A stretch of 64,000 nucleotides of DNA from an uncultured Flavobacteriaceae bacterium. Its GTDB lineage: Bacteria; Bacteroidota; Bacteroidia; Flavobacteriales; Flavobacteriaceae. Positions 54,749 through 63,828 of the stretch are shown here, in pieces. The notes under the pieces were generated by a model. It was not told where the DNA came from. It saw only the letters and a program-made list of their open reading frames with translations, and searched no databases. The stretch is from the NCBI GenBank assembly GCA_947494695.1, contig CANLWB010000015.1, positions 1 to 64,000 of the forward strand. Direction: 5' to 3'. The translations under genes and the position numbers were made by a program. Within the stretch, counting starts at the first letter, position 1. Each line of letters starts with the position of its first letter.

Positions 54749-55708
54749 TTAAGAGAACTTTCCCCATGCTTTTACGGCGTGTAAGTAAGCACTGGAACCC
54801 GAATACCCTAAAATATAGGCAATATCCTGTGTTTTTAAGTGCTTTTCATGAGATAAATAAAAAGAAAGTTCTTTTTTTATGTCGTTTACAATGCTTCTAA
54901 AAGACATGCCTTCTTGTGTTAATTTCCTTTGTATAGTGCGTTTACTGTAAAAAAACTGTTGTTGTACCTGCTCAAAAGAAGGAATCTCAGGAGCGCACAT
55001 ATTTAAAATCATTTTTCTTATTTGAGCAGAGAAGATGGTGTCACTGTCTTTGATCTCATTTAGCATGGCTATAAATTTTGGAAGTAAAAACTCTATTTCT
55101 TTTATCTTGTTTTTGTTTATTTCTGCACTCACAATATCTGATGGAAGTAGAAACTGATAGTTGGTATGAAAGCTCACATCAATATTTAGTACATCATTAT
55201 AAGGCTTAGGGGCTATAACGGGTAATCGAATTTTAGGTTTGTAGGTGTTGGGGAGCATTAACGATAATTCTCTATAAATAATGCAGAGTACCATATCTAG
55301 AATGTTTCGTCTTAAAAGATCGTCTTTTATAGGGCAGTCCAGTTGTAAAATATAATGTTCTGAATCGTCAATAACAGTAGCCGATACTAGAGGGAATTTC
55401 GTATCCAGAAAACTTTGAAGAATAAAAACACCTTGTTGAATACTTGAGGTACTAAGTGATATTTCTAGAACTAGTCCCAGGGCTCCCAGATTAAAGTACG
55501 TTCCAAGATTTAGCCCGGTATGTTCATTCTCTGTAGTTTCGATAATGCTTTTCAATACGGTCAGGTAGTCATTAGCATTAATCATGTCATCCTGGTTATG
55601 GAGGTTGAGGTCTAGACCCGTTAGTATGTTTTTTAACGAATCACCATCCATATTTTGATATTGAGCGTACTCCAATAGAGCATTTAAGTAAGGCGCAAAA
55701 ATTTTCAT
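54749..55708 (-). CDS. AraC-family transcriptional regulator, OruR-like
   Basis: A 319-residue protein with the N-terminal effector domain of the Arabinose_bd/OruR type (LLEYAQYQNMDGDSLKNILT, NLGTYFNLGALGLVLEISLS) and a C-terminal AraC HTH (FYSKRTIQRKLTQEGMSFRS, DIAYILGYSGSSAYLHAVKA). Divergent from the SRPBCC membrane gene, 86 bp away, which it may control (inference). Confidence 0.88.
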   Translation of the reverse strand: MKIFAPYLNALLEYAQYQNMDGDSLKNILTGLDLNLHNQDDMINANDYLTVLKSIIETTENEHTGLNLGTYFNLGALGLVLEISLSTSSIQQGVFILQSFLDTKFPLVSATVIDDSEHYILQLDCPIKDDLLRRNILDMVLCIIYRELSLMLPNTYKPKIRLPVIAPKPYNDVLNIDVSFHTNYQFLLPSDIVSAEINKNKIKEIEFLLPKFIAMLNEIKDSDTIFSAQIRKMILNMCAPEIPSFEQVQQQFFYSKRTIQRKLTQEGMSFRSIVNDIKKELSFYLSHEKHLKTQDIAYILGYSGSSAYLHAVKAWGKFS

Positions 55709-55794
55709 ACCATAAAGGTATGTAAATGGCGCAAAATATCAATAATCCATTTTTGTTTCGATCTAAATTTGCCATAAAGATTAAATTAAAGCAT

Positions 55795-56619
55795 ATGAAC
55801 ACATCACAAAAAGCAACAAGATTAAATGCAATTTCCACATTAGCTTCGGGACTTGGTATTTTGGGTTTTCATAACTACTTAGCAACCATTTTTGAGCTGG
55901 AAAACGGTACCCCTTTTTTAGTAGTAGGAGGTGTGATTACCTTTTTTGCACTAACCATGTTTGTTGAGTTAAAGAAACAAAGGGCGCTGGCTCTTTTATG
56001 GATTGTAATACAGGATCTACTATTTTTTCTTGCTAGTATTTATGTCATTATTATGAGGCCCTTCGAAATTTCTAATACGGGTTATTTACTAATGGGGTTA
56101 TTTTTAATACCGATTGTATTTTTTATTATTTATCAATCTATTGGTTTGTTTAGAATGGATTTTATACAAGGTACCAAGGTTAAAATGATGTCCTTTAAAA
56201 GAATTGTAAAGGCGAATAAAACGGAGGTCTGGAAGATCATCTCAGATGTTGGTAATTATCACAAAGTAGCTCCCAACATCGATGGTTCGAAAATAATTTC
56301 GGGAGAAAAGCAAGGACTGGTGCGTTCCTGTTCTCATGGCAAAGACAGTTGGACAGAGACCTGTAGTCTATGGGAAGACGAAAAACAATATGCATTCATT
56401 GTTAATACGAAGGCTCCAGATTATCCTTATCCGTTGAAAACATTAAACGGGAACTGGAGTGTTAATGAAATTTCATCGCATAGCACTGAAATCATTATGA
56501 CTTTCAAGTTTGAATATAAAAAACCAATTCAAAACATGTTGATTCACCCTATAATGAAGCACCAGTTTACCAAGGTTTGCAAAGAGTTAATGGACAATTG
56601 GCAGAAGATGATCGAATAA
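55795..56619 (+). CDS. Membrane protein with SRPBCC domain
   Basis: A 274-residue protein from the ATG at 55795; the frame continues 69 nt upstream, but a -7 box TAAATTTG (55764-55771) lies inside that part, so the longer start is unlikely. The first 125 residues have four membrane spans (AISTLASGLGILGF, VVGGVITFFALTMF, LLFFLASIYVIIM, IPIVFFIIYQSIGLF). Residues about 135-274 are an SRPBCC/START-like domain (KTEVWKIISDVGNYHKVAPN). Role unknown. Confidence 0.8.
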   Translation: MNTSQKATRLNAISTLASGLGILGFHNYLATIFELENGTPFLVVGGVITFFALTMFVELKKQRALALLWIVIQDLLFFLASIYVIIMRPFEISNTGYLLMGLFLIPIVFFIIYQSIGLFRMDFIQGTKVKMMSFKRIVKANKTEVWKIISDVGNYHKVAPNIDGSKIISGEKQGLVRSCSHGKDSWTETCSLWEDEKQYAFIVNTKAPDYPYPLKTLNGNWSVNEISSHSTEIIMTFKFEYKKPIQNMLIHPIMKHQFTKVCKELMDNWQKMIE

Positions 56620-56633
56620 AAATATGCGAAATC

Positions 56634-57686
56634 TTATATCACTTTTAAGTGTTCTAAGATTTCTTGTATTGAAAATGAGGCTTGACAAACATATTGATCT
56701 GATGCGCCGTAGTAAATAATTAGGCTATCACCTTTTACAATATGCCCGTTGGTAAAAACTACATTTCCAAAAAAGCCTTGCTTTTCATAAGGAGCTAGTG
56801 GTTCCATAATAGGTTCTTCCGATCTGGCAATAACGATGCTTGGGTCATTTAAATCCAGTAATAAAGCGCCCAGGCAATACCGATGTGTTTCGGTAGCACC
56901 ATGATAAATCTCTAACCAGCCATAGGGCGTCTTAATTGGGGATGCTCCAGCTCCTAGCCTTTGACTATCAAATTTACCAGGTCTGGTTTTGGCTATACAT
57001 TTGTGATTTCCCCAATGCCGTCCGTCCGGTGATTGGGCAATCCACAAATAATGACCACCTATTTGTGGACTACTTGGTCGGTGTAAGGCATAGTATGTTC
57101 CGTTTATTTTTGAGGTGAACAGTGCGCAGTCCTTATTATGAGGGGGAAAGATTATCCCATGTTTTTTAAAATGTATCCAGTCTTTGGTCGTTTGAAGCCC
57201 AACACCAACACCGTAATCTGAAACTGCTGTATAGGTGAGGTAATACATGTTATCTAATTGGGCTACTCTGCAGTCCTCAATGCCATAACTCTCGTATTTT
57301 CCTTTTCCGAATAGGTTTTTATGGTTGTCAGATTCTTCAAATATAACGCCATCCTCGCTATGGAAGAGTCTTAAATGTGAAATGGTAGTTAAGTAGTCTG
57401 TGCCATCATAGTTTATAACACGAGGGTCTTCTGTGTTTAATTTTGGATCATCAATTCGAAAACTTAGAACTTCTAAAGCTTCGTTTTCATTATAAATGGG
57501 GATGCTTACCGTGCCATGTTTTTGATGGGGCCTTTCTGCTACCCTTACTAAGATCCATATTTTGTTGTTGAAACTGAAAACTCCCGGGTTAAGCAGACAT
57601 TCTATGACCATTTGTGATGAACTAGGGGATATGTCTTCAGGGGATAAAATGGGGTTATTAGGGTTTCTTTTGGAGAGGTCTTTCAT
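56634..57686 (-). CDS. Glycoside hydrolase family 130 protein
   Basis: A 350-residue single-domain GH130 protein. Visible family marks are NPNNPILSPEDI at the start, the acid-bearing DDPKLNTEDPRVI, the GIEDCRVAQLDN motif, RLGAGASPIKTPYGWLEIYH and the end VIARSEEPIMEPLAPYEKQG. GH130 enzymes are phosphorylases or hydrolases of beta-mannosides. It lacks a signal peptide and so should be intracellular. It is separate from the GH130-receiver fusion at 1225-3084, to which it is related. It lies 45 bp after two small membrane-associated genes on the same strand, perhaps one transcript. Confidence 0.9.
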   Translation of the reverse strand: MKDLSKRNPNNPILSPEDISPSSSQMVIECLLNPGVFSFNNKIWILVRVAERPHQKHGTVSIPIYNENEALEVLSFRIDDPKLNTEDPRVINYDGTDYLTTISHLRLFHSEDGVIFEESDNHKNLFGKGKYESYGIEDCRVAQLDNMYYLTYTAVSDYGVGVGLQTTKDWIHFKKHGIIFPPHNKDCALFTSKINGTYYALHRPSSPQIGGHYLWIAQSPDGRHWGNHKCIAKTRPGKFDSQRLGAGASPIKTPYGWLEIYHGATETHRYCLGALLLDLNDPSIVIARSEEPIMEPLAPYEKQGFFGNVVFTNGHIVKGDSLIIYYGASDQYVCQASFSIQEILEHLKVI

Positions 57687-57731
57687 GACTTATATAGATT
57701 AATAGGAAATGTGGTTAAGCTTTTAACTGCT

Positions 57732-58097
57732 CTAATAAATAAATTTAACGTCATATGATCCCTTGGTCAATATATTCGGCTCCCAAAAGACAAATTCCAA
57801 AATTTTTATTTCGCTTTTATCGAAATGGACGTCCCTGTATTGACTAAAATCCCCCATATTGGTGGAAATTTTAGCATGGATCGTTAACATCCCATCACCA
57901 CCAATGTTTTTTATTGTTGGTTTAATGGTCCAGCCTATGTCCTCTCCCCATATATTAGCCTTATCCTTTCTGGATGTTGTGTTTTGGTCAACATTTAAAA
58001 CTTCTCCTTTTGGCTCACTTTTAGTGCTTCCAACGGCCAGAATAATAAAAGATATGACCATTGAGAGTGATAGAAGATATTTAGACGTTTTTTTCAT
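57732..58097 (-). CDS. Small predicted secreted protein
   Basis: A 121-residue protein with an N-terminal signal (MKKTSKYLLSLSMVISFIIL) and a soluble domain (IWGEDIGWTIKPTIKNIGGD, KISTNMGDFSQYRDVHFDKS). I do not recognise it. Its start overlaps the VanZ-like gene upstream by 17 bp. Confidence 0.6.
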   Translation of the reverse strand: MKKTSKYLLSLSMVISFIILAVGSTKSEPKGEVLNVDQNTTSRKDKANIWGEDIGWTIKPTIKNIGGDGMLTIHAKISTNMGDFSQYRDVHFDKSEIKILEFVFWEPNILTKGSYDVKFIY

Positions 58098-58536
58098 TTG
58101 TTTTTATGTTTATTTTAGTTTTCATCAAGTAAAAGGGGAGTATGAATGAGATGATGTAAACAAGTAGGTCTTTGGGGTCGAATGTTCCATTAACGATGGC
58201 TATGAATTGACCGAGTTCCAAAAAAACAGCGATTAGTGGAATAAAAAGAATGAATGCCAAATTTTCTATACCAACTTTTTTGTCCCAAATAATTAAAATT
58301 AAAGACGTATAAGAAAAAAGCCATAATCCATCCGGGATTGAGAAGAGCACGATTTTAGGTATGAATTTAGCAAATTCGCTAACAAGACTTCGAAGGGGCA
58401 ATATGAACTTTAAGACCCCGATATTACTTAACCACTCGAATACTTTGAGGTCCATGGTTCTAAAAAGTATATATATGGATATTCCCAATATTAATGGGAC
58501 AAAACCAAAAAGTAGGATGTTTAATAATGTTTTCAA
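58081..58536 (-). CDS. Small membrane protein, VanZ-like
   Basis: A 151-residue protein with four or five membrane spans (LLNILLFGFVPLILGISIYI, GLWLFSYTSLILIIW, LAFILFIPLIAVFLELGQFI, LLVYIISFILPFYLM). The GQFI...FDPKDLLVYIISF part resembles the Glu-Gln...Asp-x2-Asp pattern of VanZ-like proteins. The start is a TTG. First gene of a likely three-gene unit ending in the GH130 gene. Confidence 0.6.
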   Translation of the reverse strand: MKTLLNILLFGFVPLILGISIYILFRTMDLKVFEWLSNIGVLKFILPLRSLVSEFAKFIPKIVLFSIPDGLWLFSYTSLILIIWDKKVGIENLAFILFIPLIAVFLELGQFIAIVNGTFDPKDLLVYIISFILPFYLMKTKINIKTNEKNV

Positions 58537-58862
58537 CCTCAGATATAATAAAATGCAACAGCCTTAAGTAATAGTGTTGCGATGTTTATGGCTTTAATGT
58601 TCTAAATACAGATCATCTCAATCATTTTTTCAAATACAAATGTAGCTTTTTTCTTATTAATTTATATTCTGCCTTGTTGATTTTGTTGCTTTTAAAACAT
58701 GCGTTTATATAATCATCTAATTTTAAGAGTATGTGTTGGACAATAACTAATAGGAAGAAATACGGTGAATGCAGTGCAACAATCCATTTTTAGTTTAGGA
58801 TATGCTTAAAAGCTTTTAAATAAAGATAAAACGACACAGGTATTCATGTCTTCCGGGATGCA
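58537..58862. other. Intergenic region, 326 bp
   Basis: No gene, hairpin or clear promoter is seen. Confidence 0.45.
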
Positions 58863-59120
58863 TTAAGCTGAACTTATATATTGGTAGCCCAGACAAATCA
58901 TTATAAGCATGAGGATTACTTTAAATAACCTCCCAATGATTACGTTCTTCTTTAATTCTTTTGGATTATAAAAGTGATTAAATGTTTTTCTTCCTAAATG
59001 CCAAAAGTAACGAATGATAGCCCCAAACCATTCAGAACTATGTAGTTCTATTTCGGCTCTGGTTTCGAGGTGCAACGTTTCTGGTTTTTCTGTATTCTCT
59101 TTTCTAGAAGCCTTTGCCAC
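58863..59120 (-). CDS. Small membrane-anchored hypothetical protein
   Basis: An 85-residue protein with a polar Lys/Glu-rich N-terminus, a central amphipathic part (SSEWFGAIIRYFWHLGRKTF) and a C-terminal membrane span (LFKVILMLIMICLGYQYISS). The start is a GTG; no ATG is in frame. Family not recognised. Stands alone, about 145 bp after folE. Confidence 0.5.
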   Translation of the reverse strand: MAKASRKENTEKPETLHLETRAEIELHSSEWFGAIIRYFWHLGRKTFNHFYNPKELKKNVIIGRLFKVILMLIMICLGYQYISSA

Positions 59121-59265
59121 TTTAATGACATGTTTTGGAGTTCACATTATAGGTCTGGAAATTAGTAAATATGTTACCAGGGTGTTGTGAGATTACGAAT
59201 GTCCAATAGGATGAATAATTGTGTTTTGGACTTTAAAACGTCTTAAGGTAAAAAGGTGTAACATT

Positions 59266-59931
59266 TTATTGCTTCAATTCGCTTTTTAGGCAATTAAAGA
59301 ATTCATTTCGATGCATATTATCATTAAAACAACCTCCATATTCAATGGTTGTAGTAAAGCTGTCTTTGTCTTTAATCCCCCTTGAGGACACACAAAGGTG
59401 TCTGGTATTGATTACCACGATAACATCTTCTGTTTCTAAAGTTTCTTGTAAATCCTTTAGAATCTGAAGACATAGTCGTTCCTGAACTTGAGGGCGATGC
59501 GAATAATAATCCACCAATCGGTTAATTTTTGAAAGCCCTACAACCTTATCCTTTGGTAAATAGGCAATATGCGCATGTCCTGTAATGGGTAAAAAATGAT
59601 GCTCGCAGGTAGAGTTAATAGTTATGTTCTGCTCAATGAGCATTTTCTTATACCCGTATTTATTTTCAAAAACCGATAGACGTGGTTTGTTTTTGGGATT
59701 TAAGCCATAAAATAACTCCTTGACATACATTTTTGCAACACGGTACGGTGTTCCAGATAGGCTGTCGTCTGTGAGGTCTAATCCCAGTTCTTCCATAATT
59801 ATATGGAAATGCTCCTCAATACGCTTCATTTTTTCTGCATCAGATTTATCGAATGCATCTGCACGCAAAGGTGTTTCTGTACTTGAAGAGATATGATTAT
59901 CGCCTAATGACTCGATGTGTTTCTGCTTCAT
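59266..59931 (-). CDS. folE: GTP cyclohydrolase I, type FolE
   Basis: Opens GTP to dihydroneopterin triphosphate, first step of folate and pterin (including queuosine) synthesis. The 221-residue protein has YGLNPKN, the zinc-site TCEHHFLPITGHAHIAYLP, GLSKINRLVDYYSHRPQVQE and the CVSSRGIKD motif with the second zinc cysteine. The zinc dependence fits its placement after a merC-type gene behind a Zur-like operator. ATGA overlap with merC. Confidence 0.95.
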   Translation of the reverse strand: MKQKHIESLGDNHISSSTETPLRADAFDKSDAEKMKRIEEHFHIIMEELGLDLTDDSLSGTPYRVAKMYVKELFYGLNPKNKPRLSVFENKYGYKKMLIEQNITINSTCEHHFLPITGHAHIAYLPKDKVVGLSKINRLVDYYSHRPQVQERLCLQILKDLQETLETEDVIVVINTRHLCVSSRGIKDKDSFTTTIEYGGCFNDNMHRNEFFNCLKSELKQ

Positions 59932-60335
59932 AGGTTCGTGTTATTAATAGTGCAGCATGTGTCTTTCTTACATTGGCAGTATCTTCTATTGTATAAATGG
60001 AGTACGATTAATACTAATGCTGGAATATAAATGATCTCATGGGGTAAATGAACCCATTCAAATTTTTCGTTTAGAATGATTGTCAACAGTAAAACCCAAG
60101 CGATTGAGAAGGCCCATTTTATCCAATGGCTACGTGTTGTTTGTATGGATCGATAAATAGCCATAAAGGAAATGATCAAAAAACCATAATCAACCCATTG
60201 CCACCACCCCGGTGTTGCTTCGCAACAAGACGAAGCTTGGGCTACAAAAATGAAGGGTGTTGCCAGACAGTGAACAAGACATAAAGCACTAGAAACGACT
60301 CCAAGAGAATCAGAGCTTCGGGTTAGAATGGTCAT
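59928..60335 (-). CDS. MerC-domain membrane protein
   Basis: A 135-residue protein from the ATG at 60335 (a TTG-started frame begins 30 nt upstream inside the promoter). Four membrane spans and the MerC mark SSALCLVHCLATPFIF with Cys-x2-His-Cys, a Cys pair (SSCCEATPG) and a Cys/His-rich tail (YCQCKKDTCC). MerC proteins move heavy-metal ions; in Bacteroidetes they sit in zinc-responsive operons. Its TGA overlaps the folE ATG. Confidence 0.85.
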   Translation of the reverse strand: MTILTRSSDSLGVVSSALCLVHCLATPFIFVAQASSCCEATPGWWQWVDYGFLIISFMAIYRSIQTTRSHWIKWAFSIAWVLLLTIILNEKFEWVHLPHEIIYIPALVLIVLHLYNRRYCQCKKDTCCTINNTNL

Positions 60336-60362
60336 AAAATTTTCTTTATTGAAATTTAACTG

Positions 60363-60401
60363 CAAAGATAAGAGAAATATTTTTTAATGCAACACTGTTG
60401 C
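60363..60401 (-). promoter_or_regulatory. Promoter of merC-folE with a palindromic Zur-like operator
   Basis: On the minus strand TTG (60390-60392), 19 nt, then TATCTTTG (60363-60370): a full flavobacterial promoter. The TTG lies inside the palindrome GCAACACTGTTGC (60389-60401). A repressor on it would block the -33 box. The palindrome resembles GCAAC-n-GTTGC boxes of Zur-type regulators; the two downstream gene products are metal-linked, which supports zinc control (inference). Confidence 0.7.
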
Positions 60402-60695
60402 TTCCTTATTAAACTCGTAATAATTGTAGTTAATTTGAAGCGATTCATTCGATTTGCTCACAATTTGGGCGCAACATTTTTGCGTTTTCAAACATATAAC
60501 ATGTCTCCAATTCCGATAATTTTGAAATTTGTGATACCATGGTAAGACTTTGGTTGATTCAAGTTATTTACTTTTCCTAAGTAAGTGATTTTAGTTTTTG
60601 AATGTTCGTCTGTTAGTCATTGTTTTTTTTATTTTTTTGTTAGAAGCAAATTGGTTATAAAATTCTAATTCTGCTAAGCCCAGATTATACTTTCT
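60402..60695. other. Intergenic region, 294 bp
   Basis: No gene is seen. An imperfect inverted repeat CGCAA/TTGCG lies at 60470-60484. Confidence 0.4.
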
Positions 60696-62132
60696 TTACT
60701 CCTTTATATTGGGAATCATATTAAGTATATCCTCTCGTACTTCGGCAAAATCCGTATCGTCAATAATGTCATTAAAATCATGAGTGTGGTATGCATTAGA
60801 AAAGAGTGCTCCACAAGTTTTTAGTATGCTTAGGCATTCTTTTTTGTTACCCAAACGCAATGTTGTTTTTGCTAGGCCGTAGTATGGATGTGTATAAAAA
60901 TCTTTCCCCAAAATACGACTATCTTCAAACTGTTTTTTGGCTTCAAGCAGTGTGTTTTCGTTAGAGAAGTTTTCTAAATATTTCGAATAATCATAAAGGT
61001 AATCACCGTGGTAAACACTTAATTGGAAATCGCTAATCTTTTTTTGGGCGTTTTCAAAAATTTGGAGCCCTTGATTAAATAACGTAATCGACGCGTCATG
61101 TTCCTTATTTGTAAGATGAATTAAAGCCATCATTTTAAGTGTGTTGCTGGCATAGTAAGGGGTAGACCATGTTTCGTTATTTACTTTTAAAGCTTTGGAA
61201 TAATAATTAAAGGCGGTTTCAAAGTATGAATACTTAGCTTCTTTTTTGGCGACTGTATCGAAGAGATGTCCAATGCTTGTTAAAAAGTGTTCGTCATCGG
61301 ATGGTATATCGGTAGCTAGGTTTAATACATCTTTAGCTTCTTTCCAAAGACTATCGACAACCTCTTGAGATATTCTGCACGTGTCTATCTTAGGGTAATC
61401 CACCCAGGTTGTCATTTGAACTAGTGTCGCGGCCCAATGATAATAAATAGAAGGGTTTTTTTCGGTATAGAGCTTAATCGCTCTTTTAAAAGCTAGTTTA
61501 AACTCTTTATGGATCTTAGTATTATTATTGAATGTTAATGCCAGAAATTCATAAGACATATTCAAAAAACTACGAATTGCAGAACCGTTAAAACCAAAGA
61601 AGCTTGACTGGTGTTCTTCTTTTCTTTCCAGATGAAGTGCCTTAAGGAATAATGATTTTATTTCATTAAATGTTTGTGCTTGATAATCCTGAGACAACCT
61701 ACAGTATAGAAAAAGATTTTCGGCTAAATCGATAAGTAACGTAACATCGTCTTTGTTAATCTCTTGCTGATGTCGTAGATGCGCTATGCACAGATTGTTA
61801 AACTTGATTTTATTTTGCGGTTCCTCATCTACATTTGAAAGCATTTCATAGACATGGGCTTTGTAGTAATTGGATTGATCAAAATCCGGACTTAATATCT
61901 CGACCTTTTCTATCCATTCCATGAGTTCCCATATCCATTCTGAGTTATTAAACTTACCACACATATAATCATAATGGCATTGACCAAATTCTGAAAGATA
62001 AGCTTCAGCTAAAAGCTCTTTTTCTTGAGGCATACCTTGAAGAGATAAATGGTCGAAAAGATGATCTAACGTAGGCTTTTCGTCTCCATTAGTGTATCTT
62101 TCTATTAAGGCTTCTATGGTTTGTGTGTCCAT
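60696..62132 (-). CDS. TPR-like repeat protein, cytoplasmic
   Basis: A 478-residue, wholly alpha-helical protein without signal or membrane span. Helix pairs such as EAYLSEFGQCHYDYMCGKFN, YYSKALKVNNETWSTPYYAS, and LFNQGLQIFENAQK are TPR/SEL1-like. No catalytic domain is seen. Probably a scaffold or co-chaperone-like protein; function unknown. It has no near neighbour on its strand. Confidence 0.75.
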   Translation of the reverse strand: MDTQTIEALIERYTNGDEKPTLDHLFDHLSLQGMPQEKELLAEAYLSEFGQCHYDYMCGKFNNSEWIWELMEWIEKVEILSPDFDQSNYYKAHVYEMLSNVDEEPQNKIKFNNLCIAHLRHQQEINKDDVTLLIDLAENLFLYCRLSQDYQAQTFNEIKSLFLKALHLERKEEHQSSFFGFNGSAIRSFLNMSYEFLALTFNNNTKIHKEFKLAFKRAIKLYTEKNPSIYYHWAATLVQMTTWVDYPKIDTCRISQEVVDSLWKEAKDVLNLATDIPSDDEHFLTSIGHLFDTVAKKEAKYSYFETAFNYYSKALKVNNETWSTPYYASNTLKMMALIHLTNKEHDASITLFNQGLQIFENAQKKISDFQLSVYHGDYLYDYSKYLENFSNENTLLEAKKQFEDSRILGKDFYTHPYYGLAKTTLRLGNKKECLSILKTCGALFSNAYHTHDFNDIIDDTDFAEVREDILNMIPNIKE

Positions 62133-62364
62133 TTTTTAAATGTAGTTAAAAAATCAAATATCAGGATTTACTTTTGCTTGGTTGGCCCTGTTTTCAGTGA
62201 AAATTTTAACTCAGGTTCCTTTTTTATAATATATTTAGATAGAATTATTTTTAATTAAGGTAGATAGGAATTATACGGTAGTCAGTATTGAGAGCGTAGA
62301 AGTAAAACCTATTGAATCTAAACGACGTAAACATTAGACAGATTCCTGTCTGCAAAGGTATATT

Positions 62365-63057
62365 ATGTTTAAACACACCCACCCATATCAACCGTTTATT
62401 CAAAGTGATACGAAAAAAATAATCGTTGGGACATTACCACCACCACGGTTTACCACAGGTGACCTTTTAGAAAAAGATGTAGACTTTTGTTATGGGAGTT
62501 ATTATAATTCACTTTGGTTATTCATTGATGAAATACACGGGCTGAACCTAACCTACGATAACTCGCAAGACGCAGTAGAGCAACGCAAGCTGTTTTTAAT
62601 TAAAAATAAAATTGGAGTTTGCGATATCGTTGAAAGTGCGGAACGTGAAAAAATTGATGCCTCCGATTTGGGTATGAAAAACATTAAGCTGCGTGATGTT
62701 ATTGGATATATAAAACAATATCCGAGTATTGATACCATATTGTTTACTGGAGGAAACAGTAAAAACGGTCCAGAATACTTTTTTAGAAAACATATACGAG
62801 ACTACCATATCAAGTTGGAATTGATCTCCAATGAAGTTCCAAGGGTTCATCAATTCGAACTCCCTGCAGAGCCGCGTACTTTAGCTGTTTCAGACGAATA
62901 CCTGCCACGAATTATTAAAACGGTATCGTTAACTTCTGGGTCTGGAGCTGCGAATATTTCGATAAGCAGACTACCTTTATATAAGCAGTTGAAAGCAAAA
63001 GATCCTAAATTCAACACCTTTGATTTTAGAGTGATGCAGTATCGGGAGTTTTTTTAA
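62365..63057 (+). CDS. Uracil-DNA-glycosylase-fold protein
   Basis: A 230-residue protein that begins with a strand and Pro-rich loop (IIVGTLPPPRFTTGD) like the water-activating or uracil pocket of the UDG superfamily. KIGVCDIVESAEREKID and the TILFTGGNSKNGPEYF strand fit the Rossmann-like core, and LTSGSGAANISISRL may be the substrate loop. Members of this subgroup are annotated as uracil-DNA glycosylase-like proteins; activity is not proven. Confidence 0.72.
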   Translation: MFKHTHPYQPFIQSDTKKIIVGTLPPPRFTTGDLLEKDVDFCYGSYYNSLWLFIDEIHGLNLTYDNSQDAVEQRKLFLIKNKIGVCDIVESAEREKIDASDLGMKNIKLRDVIGYIKQYPSIDTILFTGGNSKNGPEYFFRKHIRDYHIKLELISNEVPRVHQFELPAEPRTLAVSDEYLPRIIKTVSLTSGSGAANISISRLPLYKQLKAKDPKFNTFDFRVMQYREFF

Positions 63058-63121
63058 TTAAATGCTCGTTATTGAATTGTTAAAATCTAATGAGTTGTAG
63101 CCTTCCCTAAAAGCAAACATA

Positions 63122-63158
63122 AAAAAGATTGCCAAAAAGACTCATTGACAATCTTTTT
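63122..63158. terminator. Bidirectional terminator between the glycosylase-fold gene and the CxxC gene
   Basis: AAAAAGATTG (63122-63131) pairs with CAATCTTTTT (63149-63158); A and T tracts serve both strands. Confidence 0.78.
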
Positions 63159-63166
63159 CATAAAAG

Positions 63167-63457
63167 TTAATATAACAGGACAAGACAGTCTAACTTATCC
63201 ATGAGTTGTTTAACATTAAACAAAAAATACTTTTCTTCTTCTTCAATATGCAAATGGGAGTGATAAATTGCTGTGTTATGAACCCATTCTAAGGAGTAGA
63301 TGAGTTCTAAAGCATTTTGAAATTTAATAAATTCTAAAAACTTAAGTTCATTAGGATGTAAATCCTTTTTACTTTTTTTCGATACGTGTCGTGCATCCTC
63401 CGGTGTATGGACCGACTTGCATTTCGGGCATACATTTTGACCATTCTGTGTTGACAT
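63167..63457 (-). CDS. Small CxxC protein, unknown
   Basis: A 96-residue protein from the ATG at 63457 (a TTG-started frame begins 54 nt upstream). An N-terminal Cys pair (VCPKCKSVHTP) suggests half a zinc ribbon or a metal- or thiol-active site; the rest is alpha-helical and acidic near the middle (HLHIEEEEKYFLF). I do not recognise the family. It lies upstream of and divergent to a type VI tube gene, but a link is not shown. A structured segment lies just upstream. Confidence 0.5.
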   Translation of the reverse strand: MSTQNGQNVCPKCKSVHTPEDARHVSKKSKKDLHPNELKFLEFIKFQNALELIYSLEWVHNTAIYHSHLHIEEEEKYFLFNVKQLMDKLDCLVLLY

Positions 63458-63484
63458 AATAAAAAATGATGGGTTAATAAAAGA

Positions 63485-63556
63485 GGGAAGGTCACTGTCA
63501 ACACACTCCAAGCGATGCTTAGATTGGTCTCGGGACTTGCACCCGTATGCCTTCCC
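63485..63556 (-). promoter_or_regulatory. Possible structured 5'-leader element upstream of the CxxC gene
   Basis: GGGAAGG and CCTTCCC (63485-63491, 63550-63556) close a 72-nt segment. On the minus transcript it contains CGGG-TGCAAGT-CCCG (a 4-bp stem with 7-nt loop) after GGGAAGG, and a CCAA/TTGG arm. The GGGAA...GGTGCAAGTCC order recalls the P4-P5 part of cobalamin riboswitches, but the ACTGT and GCCAGGAGACC boxes are not found. It ends 27 nt before the ATG. Confidence 0.35.
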
Positions 63557-63828
63557 AATAGCTTTTCTTTAAACCTGTTTTGAAATTTCCGCATCATAAA
63601 TAATAAGTGTGTTGACTTTGCAAAAGTAAGAAAATAAATAATACAAACAATACTCCAAAAAGTATAATGTATTGCTCTTACCTGTCGGCAAACAGGTCTG
63701 ATTTTTTTGTAGAAAAATCCTTATGCTTTTAGTACCTTCGTTTCTCAATCTGAAAATCGCTTTAGATTTTCTCGCAACAAATCATACACGAACCGCTTGC
63801 GGTAAGGCATTCACTTAATCGAAAATAA
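63557..63828. other. Intergenic region before tssD
   Basis: Divergent spacer. ACCTGTCGGCAAACAGGT (63680-63697 region) is a short hairpin followed by CTGATTTTTTT. No gene is seen. Confidence 0.4.

Noticed and set aside
63485-63556. tRNA reading of the 72-nt GGGAAGG/CCTTCCC structure
   Set aside because: The arm order and spacings do not fit a cloverleaf: four bases separate the last arm from the closing stem, there is no TTCRA loop and no anticodon arm.
63334-63597. 87-codon minus-strand frame overlapping the CxxC gene
   Set aside because: It runs through the structured leader and out of frame over the CxxC coding part; composition unlike a protein.
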